Part shown: positions 1 to 11,323 of the stretch, piece after piece | Layout of the letters: each line of letters begins with the position of its first letter | How positions within the stretch are numbered: the stretch's first letter is position 1 | Origin: Hysterangium stoloniferum | Taxonomy: Eukaryota > Basidiomycota > Agaricomycetes > Hysterangiales > Hysterangiaceae | Direction of reading: 5' to 3' | Assembly (NCBI GenBank): GCA_015178975.1 | Contig: WHVD01000001.1 | Span: 4,377,012 to 4,441,011 of the forward strand | DNA length: 64,000 nt | Program-made: the position numbers and the translations under genes | The notes under the pieces: model-generated | What the model was told of the DNA's origin: nothing | The model's database searches: none | What the model saw: the letters and a program-made list of their open reading frames with translations, nothing else

Positions 1-168
1 TCCGACCTACGACCCACGACCCCCGCCCAGACTCCCCGGGATTCCCGTCTGTCCATTTGAAATTGGACGACATGATCTAGCGAGGGCACAGCCTATAACC
101 TGAAGCCAAGTCCTACCGGATATCCCACGGGTTTCTCCAGAGACCCGGCCTGTGTGTGTATCCTAACA
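1..168 (+). repeat. 5' LTR of gypsy-B (LTR-B), 3' part
   Basis: This is the last 168 bp of an LTR cut by the window edge. It ends in TATCCTAACA and matches the 3' ends of the solo copies at 18530-19334, 44562-44611 and 48562-48858, and on the minus strand 25203-26020. A gag ORF follows 36 bp later, so LTR-B belongs to a Ty3/gypsy element. It carries the shared U5 motif (CAGCCTATAA then CTGAAGCCAAGTCCTA) at about 85-115. Confidence 0.85.
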
Positions 169-204
169 GTATTTTCTGACTAACACTCGCAGATTGTTTT
201 CATT

Positions 205-1524
205 ATGCCACCAAGAAGTACACGCGCACAGTCATCAATACCTGGACCGTCGACTCTTCATTCCCTGTTAACTCTGTATACCAGTCAGACGCTTGCGAAC
301 CAGTTCAAAACCATGGAAGAAGCCTGTATCAAAGAAATCCCGGAAAACCAGGACGAATCCGAGCACGAGGACGATTCCATGGCCCCCAACAAGGGCAAAG
401 GTGTCGAAATTCCTCCTGAAAATCCTCCACCTGTTCAACGACCATACTTGGGGGATCCTACTTCTGAATTTTTAGCAGGTACCATAGATAAATTCATGAC
501 GCACCTGCTCGAAGAATGAAAGAAAAAGGAACAAGAACCTCCACGGTCAAAAGTCAATGCTCCGGAACCCTTCACGGGTTCCAACCCAAACAAACTCTCT
601 ACTTTCCTCATGCAATGTCACTTCAACTTCTGTGATCGTGCCGCTGCATTCTCCACGGACTCCCAAAAAGTCAACTACGCACTGTCATATTTGTCGGGAT
701 CCGCATTGAAATGGTTCGAACCGGCTTTTAGTGGAATTTCCGAGGAAGAGCTGCTCTGGCTTGAAAATTGGGAGGCTTTTGTTGAGGAGCTTGAAACCAA
801 CTTCAGCCCATATGACCCGACAGGAGAAGCTGAGAATAGTCTCACAAATCTTTGTATGAAGGACACACAGCGCATCATGGACTACATTGTCCAATTCAAT
901 AATCCTGCAGCTCGTTGTCAGTGGGGCGATCCCGCTCTCCGCCACCAATTCTATGCCGGTCTGCCATCCCGCCTTAAAGACAAAGTCTCGAAAGGAGAAG
1001 ATGGCAAGCCAAAAACCCTGTCCCGTATGCACCTCAAAGCTCAAAACGCAGACACACATTATTGGGAACGTTGCGCAGAAGTTGCCCGCGAGACATCTGT
1101 GGACAAAGTAAACAAGTCTAAGGACAATAAAAACAACAACAATAATTCGTCAACCAGCAACCAGAACTCCACACAATCCGACAAGAAGAACGATAAAAAG
1201 TCTTCAAACAACAACAACAACAATAAGGACAACAAGGACAACAACAAGGGTCAACAGTCCGGCAAGCAAGCCGGAAAACCCAACCTCTCAGGCAAACTCG
1301 GACCCGATGGCAAATTGACTCCACAGGAAAGACAACGTCGTATGGACAACAACCTCTGTCTCTTGTGTGGGAAACCCGGTCATCGAGTCCCAGAATGTCC
1401 GCTGGCAAAAGCAAACTCTTCAAAGGGTCGATCAGCCAAAGCCTCCACGGAAACCCCGTCGAAGGACAAACCGGCTGCTGATTCGAAAAAGAGTAAGCAA
1501 CCCCGCGGACTCTGCGCAGGTTAG
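205..1524 (+). pseudogene. gag: gypsy-B gag (capsid/nucleocapsid), broken
   Basis: Gag forms the particle that packages retrotransposon RNA. The frame opens at ATG 205 and is interrupted by TGA at 517-519; the same frame resumes and runs to TAG 1522-1524. The retrotransposon gag domain lies about residues 130-270, with the typical YLSGSALKWFEP and QFYAGLP stretches. A low-complexity Asn/Lys region follows, coded by repeated AAC and AAG triplets at 1120-1250. A CX2CX4HX4C zinc knuckle (CLLCGKPGHRVPEC) lies at 1357-1398. The premature TGA, probably from CGA, shows this copy is dead. Pol follows in the +1 frame. Confidence 0.9.
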
Positions 1525-2790
1525 GGGTTGCGTTGCCTCTCCGTGCATTCAAGAGTTCACTTGCCTCAACACATCCGCTCTTTCACATTCTGATTCATTT
1601 TTCGTTAAACTTATGTCTAATATGATTCCGAAATTCGTTTTTTCAGCTCTCATAGATTCCGGCTCAACTCATTGTTTTTTAGATACAAAATTCACGCAAA
1701 GAAATTCTTTGTCAACTTATTCGATAAATACCATTGCACTCCACCTCTTCGATGGCACAAGTAATTCGGTTGTTACCCAAGCTTGTGATTTACCCATCAA
1801 TTTCCCTTGTGGAACATCTCAATTGGTCACTTTCTATGTGACCCAGTTAGACTCAAGTTGCTCGGTGGTCCTAGGACATAACTGGCTTACCCGCTACAAT
1901 CCGTTGATTGACTGGATAGCTAACAGTATAACATTCCAGACTCCCACGGCGACCGAGGAAACTGCACCTGTCTCGGCCTCCACAGCACCCATGGCCTTCC
2001 TGGCACCTGCAGTCTTGAGGACTCCTGTGATCCCTATGGCACCAATGGCTTCCCCGGAACCCACGGCACCTCTGTCCATTTCTCTGATTAATGCTGCAGC
2101 TTTTATTAGGGCTTCAAAAATGGATGGGTCCCAGGCGTTCACTATCAACTTAAAAATTGATGAAGCAACTGGACATTTTTCAACCCCGGTATCTGAATCT
2201 GAGCAAGCCGCTGACCTAGAAGGCGTCCCAGAGAAATATCATGACTTCATGGATGTTTTTAGCAAGCGGAAAGCTGACTGGCTTCCGCCTCACAGAGAAT
2301 ACGACTTGAAAATCGATCTTGAAGATGGCGCCCAGCCACCCCTAGGACATATTTACCTGCTCTCGTCCACGGAACTATCCGCAATCTGTGATTTCCTGGA
2401 TAAACATTTGTCCATAGGTTTTATCCGACCCTCAAAGTCTCCTTTTGGAGCACCTGTTCTGTTTGTCAGAAAAAAGGATGGATCCCTTTGACTATGTGTT
2501 GATTTTAGAGGACTCAATGCTGTCACCAAAAAGGACAAATATCCACTCCCACTTATATCTGACCTGCTCAATGCTCCGTGGAATGCCCAGATTTACACCA
2601 AAATATTTCTCAAGCACGCCTATCATTTGGTCCAGATTGCCATGGGCGACGAATGAAAAACCACTTTTAGAACCCATTATGGGGCCTTCGAGTGGTTGGT
2701 CATCCCCTTTGGACTCACCAATGCTCCATCTGTTTTTCAGCATTTTATTAATGACATGTTTTCCCGTTCGTCTGTAACGAACTTTTACCT
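1511..2790 (+). pseudogene. pol: gypsy-B pol (protease and N-terminal RT), truncated
   Basis: Pol lies in the +1 frame relative to gag, the usual arrangement when frameshifting joins them. The aspartic protease motif LIDSGSTHCFLD is at about 1650-1685 and the protease ends near GHNWLTRYNPLIDW. RT begins with the family stretch IGFIRPSKSPFGAPVLF, then KKDGS, then TGA at 2489-2491 just before LCVDFRGLN. A second in-frame TGA at 2654-2656 replaces the Trp of the GDEWKT block. Homology stops near 2790, before the YIDD catalytic box, so the rest of RT, RNase H, integrase and the 3' LTR are missing. Confidence 0.88.
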
Positions 2791-3689
2791 GAAATTTTGG
2801 GGGTTCATCACAGTTAGAAATGGCTCCTGAGCAGATCATTGCTAATATTAAAGACGACTCTTTTAACCATGATTGTTTTGGCATTATTTACCAAGCAGCA
2901 CTGCAGGGCAATACATGTCTTGGAGCTTTGCGTTGTTCCTTTGTTTGCATAACAATTTAGTGCAAGCGCCACACGTATTCCCCGAGTAGGACTCATCGAC
3001 ACCTGTTACGTCTCATTCTCTCACCTCCCCCCTTAAATTTATCGGCGGTAGTTCTTTTTACTTCACCCAGATTCGAATAATGCGAAAGTTTATGAGTCGA
3101 CAAAAAGGGTGCTGCCCTTCTCCTTCCGAAGGAATGAGAATGAGCTAATAGGTGGTGGACACAAGAGGATTGTACGCCGATCCATACTTCTTGAAGGAGA
3201 TTCATATCCCCGAAGGTGTGAGGGATAATGGATGATCGTCGTATTGGACAGAACTTCCTAGTTGTTTTGTTTTATAGTAAGATAGGGGATTGGACCCCTC
3301 TTTGCCTACTCACGAGAGTCAGTTCTTCCTCAGCTAGGTGACTTCTCTTTGATAATATAGGTTGTAAGCGGGAAGGACATCGGTATGGCGCGTCAAAATG
3401 GTGGATAGTGAGTTCAACACATGGCTCTGTGCAGGAATAAAAAAATGCAGAGAAATCAAAATGCACGGTTTACAGCGTTGGAGTGGAGGGTGGACAGAAT
3501 TCTTTAGGATGTTTAAATTTTGGAAAATGCACGGACAGGTTTTATATGTTCCAAAGAAGTCTCCAGCCTGCACACTATCCAAATAAAAAGACTATCACAA
3601 AGAAGGCATGACAGTATTGGGAAGTTTACCTGAAGGGGAACGAGACCAGCCCACTCGCAGCATCATCCCCAAAATCTTATCCCTGATGA
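2791..3689. other. no gene recognised
   Basis: This stretch joins the truncated gypsy-B to the LTR-A fragment. The ORFs are short and lack recognisable domains or splice structure. It is probably degraded transposon or intergenic DNA. Confidence 0.4.
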
Positions 3690-3866
3690 AAACTAAGATA
3701 TAATAGCATTATATGAGCTCATATATGCTATTATTATGCGAAGTTAAAAGGAACTAGGCTTTATATTTCACAATAGAATATAATAAAAATACAATAAATT
3801 TGAGAAAATATCAAATAATTCAAAGAAAATTAAGAGAACTTTATGAGATAATGCTGATACCTTACA
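3690..3866 (+). repeat. LTR-A 3' fragment (copy A4)
   Basis: The sequence aligns with the last ~180 bp of the complete LTR-A at 4723-6002: AACTAAGATATAATAGCAT, the AT-rich ATATGCTATTATTATG block, then GATAATGCTGATACCTTACA. The 5' part is missing, so no target-site duplication can be read. Confidence 0.8.
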
Positions 3867-3918
3867 TGTGCAGGAGGGTGGTGTGGTCCATGGTGCAGGA
3901 GGGGGCTTGGGTGTGGAC

Positions 3919-3953
3919 AATGTTGGAAGGTGTTTTCTTCACCTTCCAACATT
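3919..3953. repeat. 14-bp inverted repeat at an LTR/polypurine junction
   Basis: The arms AATGTTGGAAGGTG and CACCTTCCAACATT are exact reverse complements around a 7-nt loop. On the minus strand the right arm abuts GAGGAGGA, a polypurine-tract-like sequence that follows the copia-E C-terminus, so the hairpin sits at what should be the start of the copia-E 3' LTR (TGTTGGAAGG). Confidence 0.7.
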
Positions 3954-3983
3954 CCTCCTCACCGATGCTTTTCTACCACTGTC

Positions 3984-4263
3984 TTATTGTAGACCAAGTA
4001 GTCTTCGTAGTCCCACGGATTGTGGACCTTCCAGGGCCTTTGTGAATATGTCGGTCATGGATGGTTTGCTGCAGTATATTGAGTGAGATGTGAATGTCGA
4101 AGGAAGTCGAGATAATGGAATGGATGATAATAAATTTGAGAAAATTGCCACCACACTTTGGAAAGTGAGATTGTGATACATAGGATCCAATGTGCTGCGG
4201 GGGTGGTTGTGATCGGAATTGAAAATGAATTCGAGTCGTGAATGGTAGCTGGCCATGATCCAC
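3984..4263 (-). pseudogene. copia-E RNase H C-terminus remnant
   Basis: The minus strand encodes DIFTKALEGPQSVGLRRLLG close to a stop. This is the characteristic end of Ty1/copia polyproteins (ADIFTKAL...LGL). Upstream residues need frame changes, so this copy is decayed. The polypurine-like GAGGAGGA and an LTR-like TGTTGG start lie immediately downstream on the minus strand. Confidence 0.65.
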
Positions 4264-4436
4264 TTCGAACTCTCCAGTCCATTCTTTTTCAAAACTAGTA
4301 AGCCTGAATGCTGCCCCCCAAAAAAAATGATAACTTTAGTTGTAGCACTTGATATGCCATGAAATAGTTGTGATAATAAAAGTCGAGTTTTCCCCTTTTT
4401 TATCTGCTTTGTCGGGTCATGAAAGGTGTAGTAGTC

Positions 4437-4705
4437 ATCGGCCAGACAAGCTTTCTGAGTCGCATAATGTAGGACTAAATTCTCCTCCTCGACTGGCATA
4501 GGCCTGTATGAACGTCGACGTAATGACAGGACTGAAATTCTCCTCCTCGAATCGCATAGCTTTGGTGCGCCGACGAGGGTACAAAATAGGAAGTGAATTT
4601 TGGGTCGTATAACGTAGGTCCAAAATAAAGCTTTCTGGGACGTATATCGTAGGTCCAAAATAGAGCTTGCTGGGTCATATAATGTAGGTCCAAAATTCTC
4701 CTCCT
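4437..4705 (-). repeat. degenerate tandem repeats with polypurine-like motif
   Basis: Several diverged copies of a 40-60 bp unit read on the plus strand as roughly CGTATAATGTAGGTCCAAAA, sometimes followed by TTCTCCTCCTCG. On the minus strand each complete unit presents GAGGAGGA, as at a copia polypurine tract. This appears to be expanded 3'-end sequence of copia-E. Confidence 0.5.
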
Positions 4706-4722
4706 CGGCCCGTGTAGGTCTT

Positions 4723-6002
4723 TGTAATGTATTCAGGGGATTCTCTTAGATAGCTCAATATATGCTATAGTGTCACAGAGCTTCAACAATAAAACAAGCA
4801 AAGGTCCAGTAATTTAAATACTGATAGATTAATGAGCTGTGCTATGAAGCTTAAACAATTCAAATCAATGCTTATTTTGATTATTGAAAGGTTCAATAGA
4901 ACTGTGTATGACTCTTTTAGCAAATACAAGAACTATTCCTTGAGAATAGGGGCTGGAAGCTGAATATATGCGCAGTAACTTGGCAGAGACTTGATATAAG
5001 AGCTTCGGATTCTTGTATGCTTATTTGTAACTATTAATAGTTATTTAACAAGGTGTTAAATAATTTATTAATAGAGAAAATAAATTGTATTGGATTATCT
5101 GAGTGCTTGTACTTGATTAATTCAATAAACTTAGGGCTGGGCCTTGAGTAATCTAGTATTGGCAGGGATTTCAGTAAAGATACTTATATACTTATTAGGT
5201 TTATTATCTAATTAATAAGCCTAAAGGGTAGCTGTGAGGCAGGGGAACTTAGATGATTAGCTAAGTTCAAGAGTTGCTGACAAAGATTCAAGATGCTGCA
5301 AGTGTAGGTGCTTGCAGTGAGTGTATCAGACTAAGGCTATTATTGTCCTTAGGATGATTAGATAAGCTGGTGCTGTGCTGCAAATATGTGTGAGATAAGA
5401 TTTTATTGGAAACTTGGCCCTCCTTATATACATTTTGACAACTCAATGATTAGCTAACTATTTAGTTTATGAGGTCATTAGTGAGATCATAATGACCTCA
5501 TATTCTACTCATTATTTACCCTTTGTTTAACATGTGATTCCCTTCTCTGAGACAAGGGTTCTAACCTCTTGCTTGAACATGAAGGTTCAAGGCCGCGGTC
5601 CCGGGACGGAAGCAAACGATGAGTCGGCGGAACCTAATAATGACTCGGGTAGTCACGTTCGTGACTTGTGTGACTCGGGTAGTCACATTCGTGACCTTTG
5701 TGACTTCCCGACACTGGAGGCTTATGTAATAGGTCACATGACTCCAAAAATGCGCAAACTAGGCTGCACAAGGTGCCGAAAGGTAATAACTAAGTAAATA
5801 AAATATAAATAATTAGTTAAAAATTATAATAAATTAACTAAGATATAATAGCATAATATGAGTTCATATATGCTATTATTATGCGAAGTTAAAAGGAATA
5901 AGGCCTATTTTTCACAATAAAAATATAATAAAAATTCGAAAGAATATTAAATAATCCACAGAAAATTAAAAGGATATTATGAGATAATGCTGATACATCA
6001 CA
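4723..6002 (+). mobile_element. LTR-A1, solo LTR
   Basis: A 1280-bp unit begins TGTAATGTATTC, ends GCTGATACATCACA, and is flanked by the 5-bp duplication GTCTT (4718-4722 and 6003-6007). TG...CA termini plus a 5-bp duplication and no internal pol fit a solo LTR left by LTR-LTR recombination. Other copies lie at 46176-49599 (interrupted) and 47240-48561 (minus). The matching internal element is not in the window. A small ORF lies inside at 5534-5797. Confidence 0.9.
5534..5797 (+). other. small ORF inside LTR-A1, unknown
   Basis: An 87-residue ORF of unknown function lies within the solo LTR. It contains two 10-residue repeats (SGSHVRDLCD-like) coded by 30-bp tandem units and ends with a CTRCRK motif. 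The equivalent ORF in LTR-A2 (47454-47747, minus) is open with three repeat units; in LTR-A3 it stops early near 49283. It may be a chance ORF in repeat DNA. No domain is recognised. Confidence 0.3.
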
Positions 6003-6450
6003 GTCTTGTATAAGGACCGATGCATTGCTAGACAAGTAATAAAAAGTAGTAGATTATTGAGGATATTCCAGAGTCGGATTTGGCCAGAAAAAAAATAATT
6101 GTGCTGTAAATTTTGTCCCCAAATTGGCCACTCAGAGGTGGGTGTGGTGGACTTGGAACAAGCGGTTCCATAAGATTCGAGTTATTGCCCTACGTTTCGT
6201 CACCAGCCAGACAGAGGTGGTCGCAGTCAACCTGGAACAGGCAGTTCCAAAAGAAAATAATCTGTGCCATAGATTTTGTCCCTAAAAGGTAGACTGTGGA
6301 ACAGGTGGTTCCCAGAAAAGGTTTAATCTGTGCCATTATAAATGTGCTTGAGATACCTTATAAATGTGCCAATATTTTTGTCGCCAACAGCAGACATTGG
6401 AAAGAGGTGATCTGAAAAAAATGGTGCCGACGCAGAATGTACAGTGAAAA

Positions 6451-6656
6451 TTGCACTCAGAGGTGATATAAGATGATGGTGTGTATTAGCACACTAAAAA
6501 TTCGCACAGAGGCGATAATGAAGCGACGTTTATCCATCGTAATGTTTGTAAAATTGCGCTCAGAGGCGATGTAAGATGATGGTGCATATTGGCACACTAA
6601 AAATTCGCACAGAGGCGATAATAAAACGACGTTTATGCATCGTAATGTTGTGGGCA
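6451..6656. repeat. tandem duplication, period 103 bp
   Basis: Two adjacent copies begin TTGCACTCAGAGG and TTGCGCTCAGAGG, 103 bp apart. Each contains a TAAGATGATGGTG core followed by AAAAATTCGCACAGAGGCGA and a CATCGTAATGTT end. Confidence 0.8.
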
Positions 6657-7332
6657 GTGTTTGAAATGGACGCTGTCATGATAGCAGACATCCTTGCATC
6701 GCCAATTGGATAGGCCAGATAAGGTGACAAAGTTGAGCACGTTGAGCGCAGATGCTGTCAAAACATGTGGTGACAATGAGACAATGAAGTGGATGCGACT
6801 ATGTGCCAGGCTAATAATAGTAAGTCCATGAACGGCTCAGGCTCCATGGTATGCTGAATAGATGATTGCTGAGCATCGTAACCTAAACAAAGGGGCACCG
6901 CTTCCTTCCATGGTGCGGTGTTCTCTTCTCACTCCTCCTCACCGCGCTACTCTTCCTGTTGCCACCACAGCCATGCAAAGGGATGGATAAGATAAGTGTC
7001 GTGACCATTACATGATAGGAACCAATGCGATGGAGAGCGATTAGGGACAGTGCTGAGCTGATAAGGATGGCCGATGCAACTATGTGGTGTCTTGATGCTT
7101 AACACTCCTCCTCACACTGTTGCGTGGTTTCGGAGACATTACATATATGAGTTGTCGATCGTTGAACGGCGGCATCCAGTCCTCGAATCAATGAGTCATC
7201 GAGAATGTTGAGCACAGATGCAATAGATGTGGTGGTGATGAGATAAATGAAGCGGATGCAATTACGTGCTAGAGTAGGTTGAGAGAGACATTGAAGGATG
7301 GCGGGTATGATGCACGTGCAACGAGTGCGGTG

Positions 7333-7518
7333 AAGGATGGATAGACACTATTGCACAGCGAACCTAAACAAAGGAGGGGCCGCTTCTTTCCATAGTGAGG
7401 TGTTCTCTTCTCAATATGGTAGGAGAAGGATGGATAGACACTATTGCGCAGCAAACCTAAACAAAGGAGGGGCCGCTTCTTTCCATAGTGCGGTGTTCTC
7501 TTCTCAATACTCCTCCTC
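7333..7518. repeat. tandem duplication, period 93 bp
   Basis: Two copies begin AAGGATGGATAGACACTATT at 7333 and 7426 and run through CTTCTTTCCATAGTG to TGTTCTCTTCTCAATA. The period is a multiple of three, which keeps an accidental frame open in both copies. The second copy ends at CTCCTCCTCGCC. Confidence 0.8.
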
Positions 7519-7860
7519 GCCACTCTAAAGAATGGAAGATATGAAGGCAGCCACGATCAGTGCATCGAACATAAACATAGGGAGCACCTCCTTCCTATTG
7601 TGCGGTGTCTTAACTCTCAATGCTCCCCCTCACCGCTCTACTGCTCCTGTTACGTAGTTCCCTGCCGGAGACCTAAAAAGGAAACATGCAACCGAATAAA
7701 TTGGGGTAACGTGAGACAAGATATGATCGGTTCGTTGGCTATGGGCAATATGAGCTGAGACATAAAGGTTCTTCCGCCCTTTGTTCTCGGGCATTTCACC
7801 CCAACTCCCCCAGCTCCTACATAATCGAGAAAATGTATATAAATGAGGCAACTACTGTAT

Positions 7861-8830
7861 AGTTACAGGTAGTCTATTATACTTATCCATGACTCCCTAA
7901 TAATATGGGTCTTGAATTTTAACAGACGACGGTGGTGGTATGAGGGAAGGTCCTGCGGAGGGGAGAGGTAATGGTATAGAGGGGAAAGGAGGTGGACCAG
8001 TGGGGGGTGGCTCAAGACTTCCTGCCTGCTCTGAAAAGGGTATGAAGTGATGCAGTGGGGGTGCAGAGGAAACAGATGGAGGCGGAGAGAGGTGGGTGGA
8101 GCTGGATGACATCGTGGGGTTGGCCGGATGATACCCCCTTCAAACCCTGAAGGAAGTCGGTAATTTTCTTTGCTGGTTAGGGTCACTCGTGAAGAAGTGA
8201 ACATTGTCAGAAAGTAAAAAACCTTTGTGGCAGTCAGTGCCGAGGTACTTGTCATCGTAGGTGGGATAGCATGGTCAATAATCCTCCAAATCAGATGAGA
8301 AATTGATGGGCCCCATCCGATAGGTTTGTTCCTGAGGTCCACGTTGGGAGGGAGGTCTGGGAGCATCCCAAGTGTCAGAGGACAGGGGTGCAGCCTTTTG
8401 GATGGGGTCCGTCCATGTAGGATATGTGGACGAAGAGGCCTCCCCCAAGTGCTTGACAATCTCTGTTCAAGGTGGTGGGGAAGGAGGAACCATTGTTTGG
8501 GGCCAAGGTATCCTTTTGAAGTTGGGGAGTTGTGGGCCTGGGGAGAGGAGTATATAGAGTAAAAACAGTTCCATTCCCCAAACTGGTGGAAATTCCTCCA
8601 GTGTTGTCCTGCAAAGTGGAATGCATTGATTATGGCATCCCAGAATTACCCTCACAGTGCTTGACATTTTCAGTTCAAGATGACATGGTAGCAGTATTAA
8701 TGGTTTGGGGTTGAGGTATTCTTTTGAAGTTGGGGAGCCTGGGTTCAGTTTGTTGTTCCTGTGACATAGTGTACTGGCTCATGAGATTGTTGTGGAGGGA
8801 AGAGAAAGGGGGATGAAAATTTCCTTAGCG
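7861..8830 (-). other. Pro/Ser-rich reading frames, unassigned
   Basis: The minus strand is open for 198 codons (8459-7863) with proline-rich, low-complexity composition and no recognised domain. Two related segments at about 8449-8545 and 8655-8750 share GACAAT/GACATT-TTCA and CTTTTGAAGTTGGGGAG, so part of the region is a diverged ~205-bp direct repeat. It lies downstream of the gypsy-F chromodomain on the same strand and may be that element's 3' untranslated region or C-terminal extension. Confidence 0.3.
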
Positions 8831-8984
8831 AATTTACATGTTTTTCTATTAATTTTAAACTCCACTCAGTTATCGAGGTGAAAGGCCAAGGGGGAATGAA
8901 TAAGGGAGGGTAGAGTTGAAAAGTAATAAGCAGTGTTCTTGTTGTGAAAAGATGAAATAGTCATTAGATTCGATAGATAGTTTT

Positions 8985-9440
8985 GTAAGCTCTGAAAAGA
9001 GTGGGGGCGTTATGAAGGTCATTGCCATTTAACCAAGTGTCCTCTTCTGGTCCATATCCTTTCCATTGAACTTGAAAAAGTAGTCAATTTCAATGCTTTT
9101 TGTGTCCCACTATAGCCTCTACTTCATACTCCTCATCATTATGGTCTAGTTCCCAAGGGTTTTCAAGTAGTGCCCTTGATCTGAATTCTTTGGGGGAGAA
9201 ATGGTACCATTTAAGATGGTCTCGGTTGATCACTGGATGTATTTGATATTCTGAGGGAATGCAGAGTCAAAAGACTTCAGGATTGATTTTCTCCAAGACT
9301 TCAAATGGTCCTATCTGTCTTTTTATGAGTTTCCTCCTGGGTCCTTTGGCTTCAACGAGTTTGAGAGAATGAGGATTGATTAGAACATAATCTCCCTCTG
9401 AGATATCTTCTACTGATCTCCTTTTCTTATTGTAGCTGCA
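8985..9440 (-). pseudogene. gypsy-F integrase C-terminus and chromodomain
   Basis: Minus-strand reading gives FQVQWKGYGPEEDTWL followed by NGNDLHNAPTLF. This is the chromodomain signature (WKGY...W...NL.NA) that chromoviruses fuse to integrase to guide insertion. Upstream is the integrase C-terminal stretch ending near KWYHFSPKEFRSRALLENPW. At least one stop or frameshift interrupts the frame. Confidence 0.75.
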
Positions 9441-9454
9441 AGCTTACATTTCTT

Positions 9455-10330
9455 GCACTTGTGTGCTCGAATCTCATGCCACCTGTCGATGGTTCTCCAG
9501 TGCCAAGATCCATTGGTCGGCCAAGGGGCTGTCCGATAATTCTCTGGGAACCACAGGGTCATCCCCTCCCAGGCAGAGAGACATTCCCCTCAGTAAGTAT
9601 CCCATCAGCAAAAAGGCCAGTGCATAGCTCGTTGAACTCTGGACCATTGAATTGTAGGTATGGGCCACTACTTGAGTCCATTTAGACCATTCATCTTTCA
9701 AAGAAGCACAGTATGCTCTGAGCATTTGCTCAATGATAGCATTGGCGTTCTCCATTTAACCATCAGTTTGAGGATGGTGGGACAAGGATACCGTGAGGGC
9801 ACTTCCGTATACCTTGCAGACCTCTCTCCAAAACCTACAGGTCCATCTCTTGTCTCAATCACAGATTATCCTTGAGGGTAGGCCAAAGGGAGTGGCTACT
9901 TTATTCACAAAGATTCATGCAAATCCTTCTGCAGATAAATCCGAGGTTGTGGGCTCACAAATTAAGAAACATGTAAGTTTATCCACAGTGACAAAGATGG
10001 CGGAGTAAGCACCCTCTGCAGAAGGTGGCAGTCCAGTAATCAGGTCCATTGAGACAACATCAAATGGCCTTAAGGGCACTTCTGCGGGTCGAAGAGCTCC
10101 TTGTCAAGTGGAATGATCAACCGTAGTTTTCTGACATATGTCACAGCTGCGAGCATATGCCATGCAGTCTTGCAACATCCTCGGCCAGAAAAACCAGTCC
10201 TTCATTAGCTGAAAGAGCCTGTGACTGCCCACATGAGCTCCTTTGAAGGGATTGTCATGTATCAATTTGGGTATGGTTGACATCATACTGTTAGGTACGC
10301 AGATTCAACTTTTCCAGTCTGAATCTCGAA
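9455..10330 (-). pseudogene. gypsy-F integrase
   Basis: The zinc-binding HHCC region is visible (KGAHVGSHRLFQLMKDWFFW then SCDICQK) at about 10115-10250. The catalytic core follows with MDLITGLP, ICDRDKRW, and a C-terminal part at 9474-9755 (MENANAIIEQMLRAYC). A stop replaces the residue before MENANA at 9756-9758. The enzyme would join element cDNA to host DNA, but frame breaks make this copy inactive. Confidence 0.85.
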
Positions 10331-10729
10331 AAAACAATAACTTATTCTTGCTGATGAAATAGTGGGAAGGGTAGCTACTATGTTTGGGGAAATGGGATTG
10401 GCAGTGTAATGATTTCTGAAAGTGGGATCTTTCTGGTATCCATTGCAAGGTTCCTTAGCGTAATTCTCGTCAATTTCTATAAGCAATTGGGGATTTGAGA
10501 GAGTAAAATTTGCCTTGTCAATTTCATCATTTCTGGGGAGGTTGTGAAGATCCCATTTTGTTTGGGGGACCTCTTCCATTGTTTCCAATAGGTTCAACTA
10601 ACTCGCGGTGCGTGAGAAAGATGGCTTTTCTGCTGGTTTATTCTCCAATAATGTCTCGTTGTCATTCCTGTTGGAAGAATCTGCTACAATTGGGAAGAGG
10701 TCATCTATTGTGGGACTAGTGCAGTCAGG
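10331..10729 (-). pseudogene. gypsy-F RNase H / integrase linker
   Basis: This stretch continues the minus-strand pol between RNase H and the HHCC domain. A 104-codon open segment lies at 10283-10597 (Asn/Glu-rich, no domain expected). It fits the usual linker position in gypsy pol. Confidence 0.45.
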
Positions 10730-11323
10730 TACTTGAGGGAGTCTAGACAGTGGGTCGACGTTGCTGTGTATTCATCCCACTCGGTGTAGGATTTCCAGAC
10801 TGGGGTATGCAGTGTATACCACCCCCATGTGGCCAGTTGGTGATTGGTGTTCTTGTAAGATCTGGCCCATTGTAATGCCACATGGTCAGTGATCAGGAGT
10901 ATATGTTCTCCTTTGATAAAGGGCTGGAAATGGACTAGTCCCTCCTTAGCGGCTAATGCTTCTCACTACATGGCTGAGTAGCTACATTTGGCTTTCTTGA
11001 GTGTGTGGCTCCAATAGGCGATGACACACTCAATGGTGACACTAGTGCCATCAAAATCTGAAGCCCAGGAATCTGTCCAAGTGAATTCTGGCTCCTTGGT
11101 TTTATAATGAGTGATGAAAATGGGCACGTCTCAAGATTGATTGAAGGCTGATCTTGCTTGGGCATAGATTTTGGTGTCCTTTAGATCCCAAAGTGTCATT
11201 TTCTGTACTTGTTGGAGATAACATCCCAATGTGAAGTCTGAAGCATCCGTGTATAGCCGATAAGGCATGCCACTCACGGGGTGTCCGAGTACTGGAGCAG
11301 AGCTCAGCGTGACTTTGATGTCA
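10730..11323 (-). pseudogene. gypsy-F RNase H
   Basis: The minus strand reads RLYTDASDFTLGCYLQQ (first catalytic Asp in TDAS), later KCSYSAM-stop-EALA and HILLITDHVALQW (the TDH block), in the order of a Ty3 RNase H. At least two stop codons interrupt it, at about 10970 and 11131. Confidence 0.8.

Larger units (their letters stand above)
6003..7860. other. repeat-rich region, no intact gene
   Basis: No coding region can be supported. The region has degenerate repeats built round ACTCAGAGGTG / GCACAGAGGCGATAA and around CTCCTCCTC blocks (about 6930, 7105, 7508; CTCCCCCTC at 7623). On the minus strand these blocks look like repeated polypurine tracts. They probably derive from the copia-E 3' end. 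A TATA-like TGTATATAAATGAGG lies at about 7832-7846. Confidence 0.5.
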
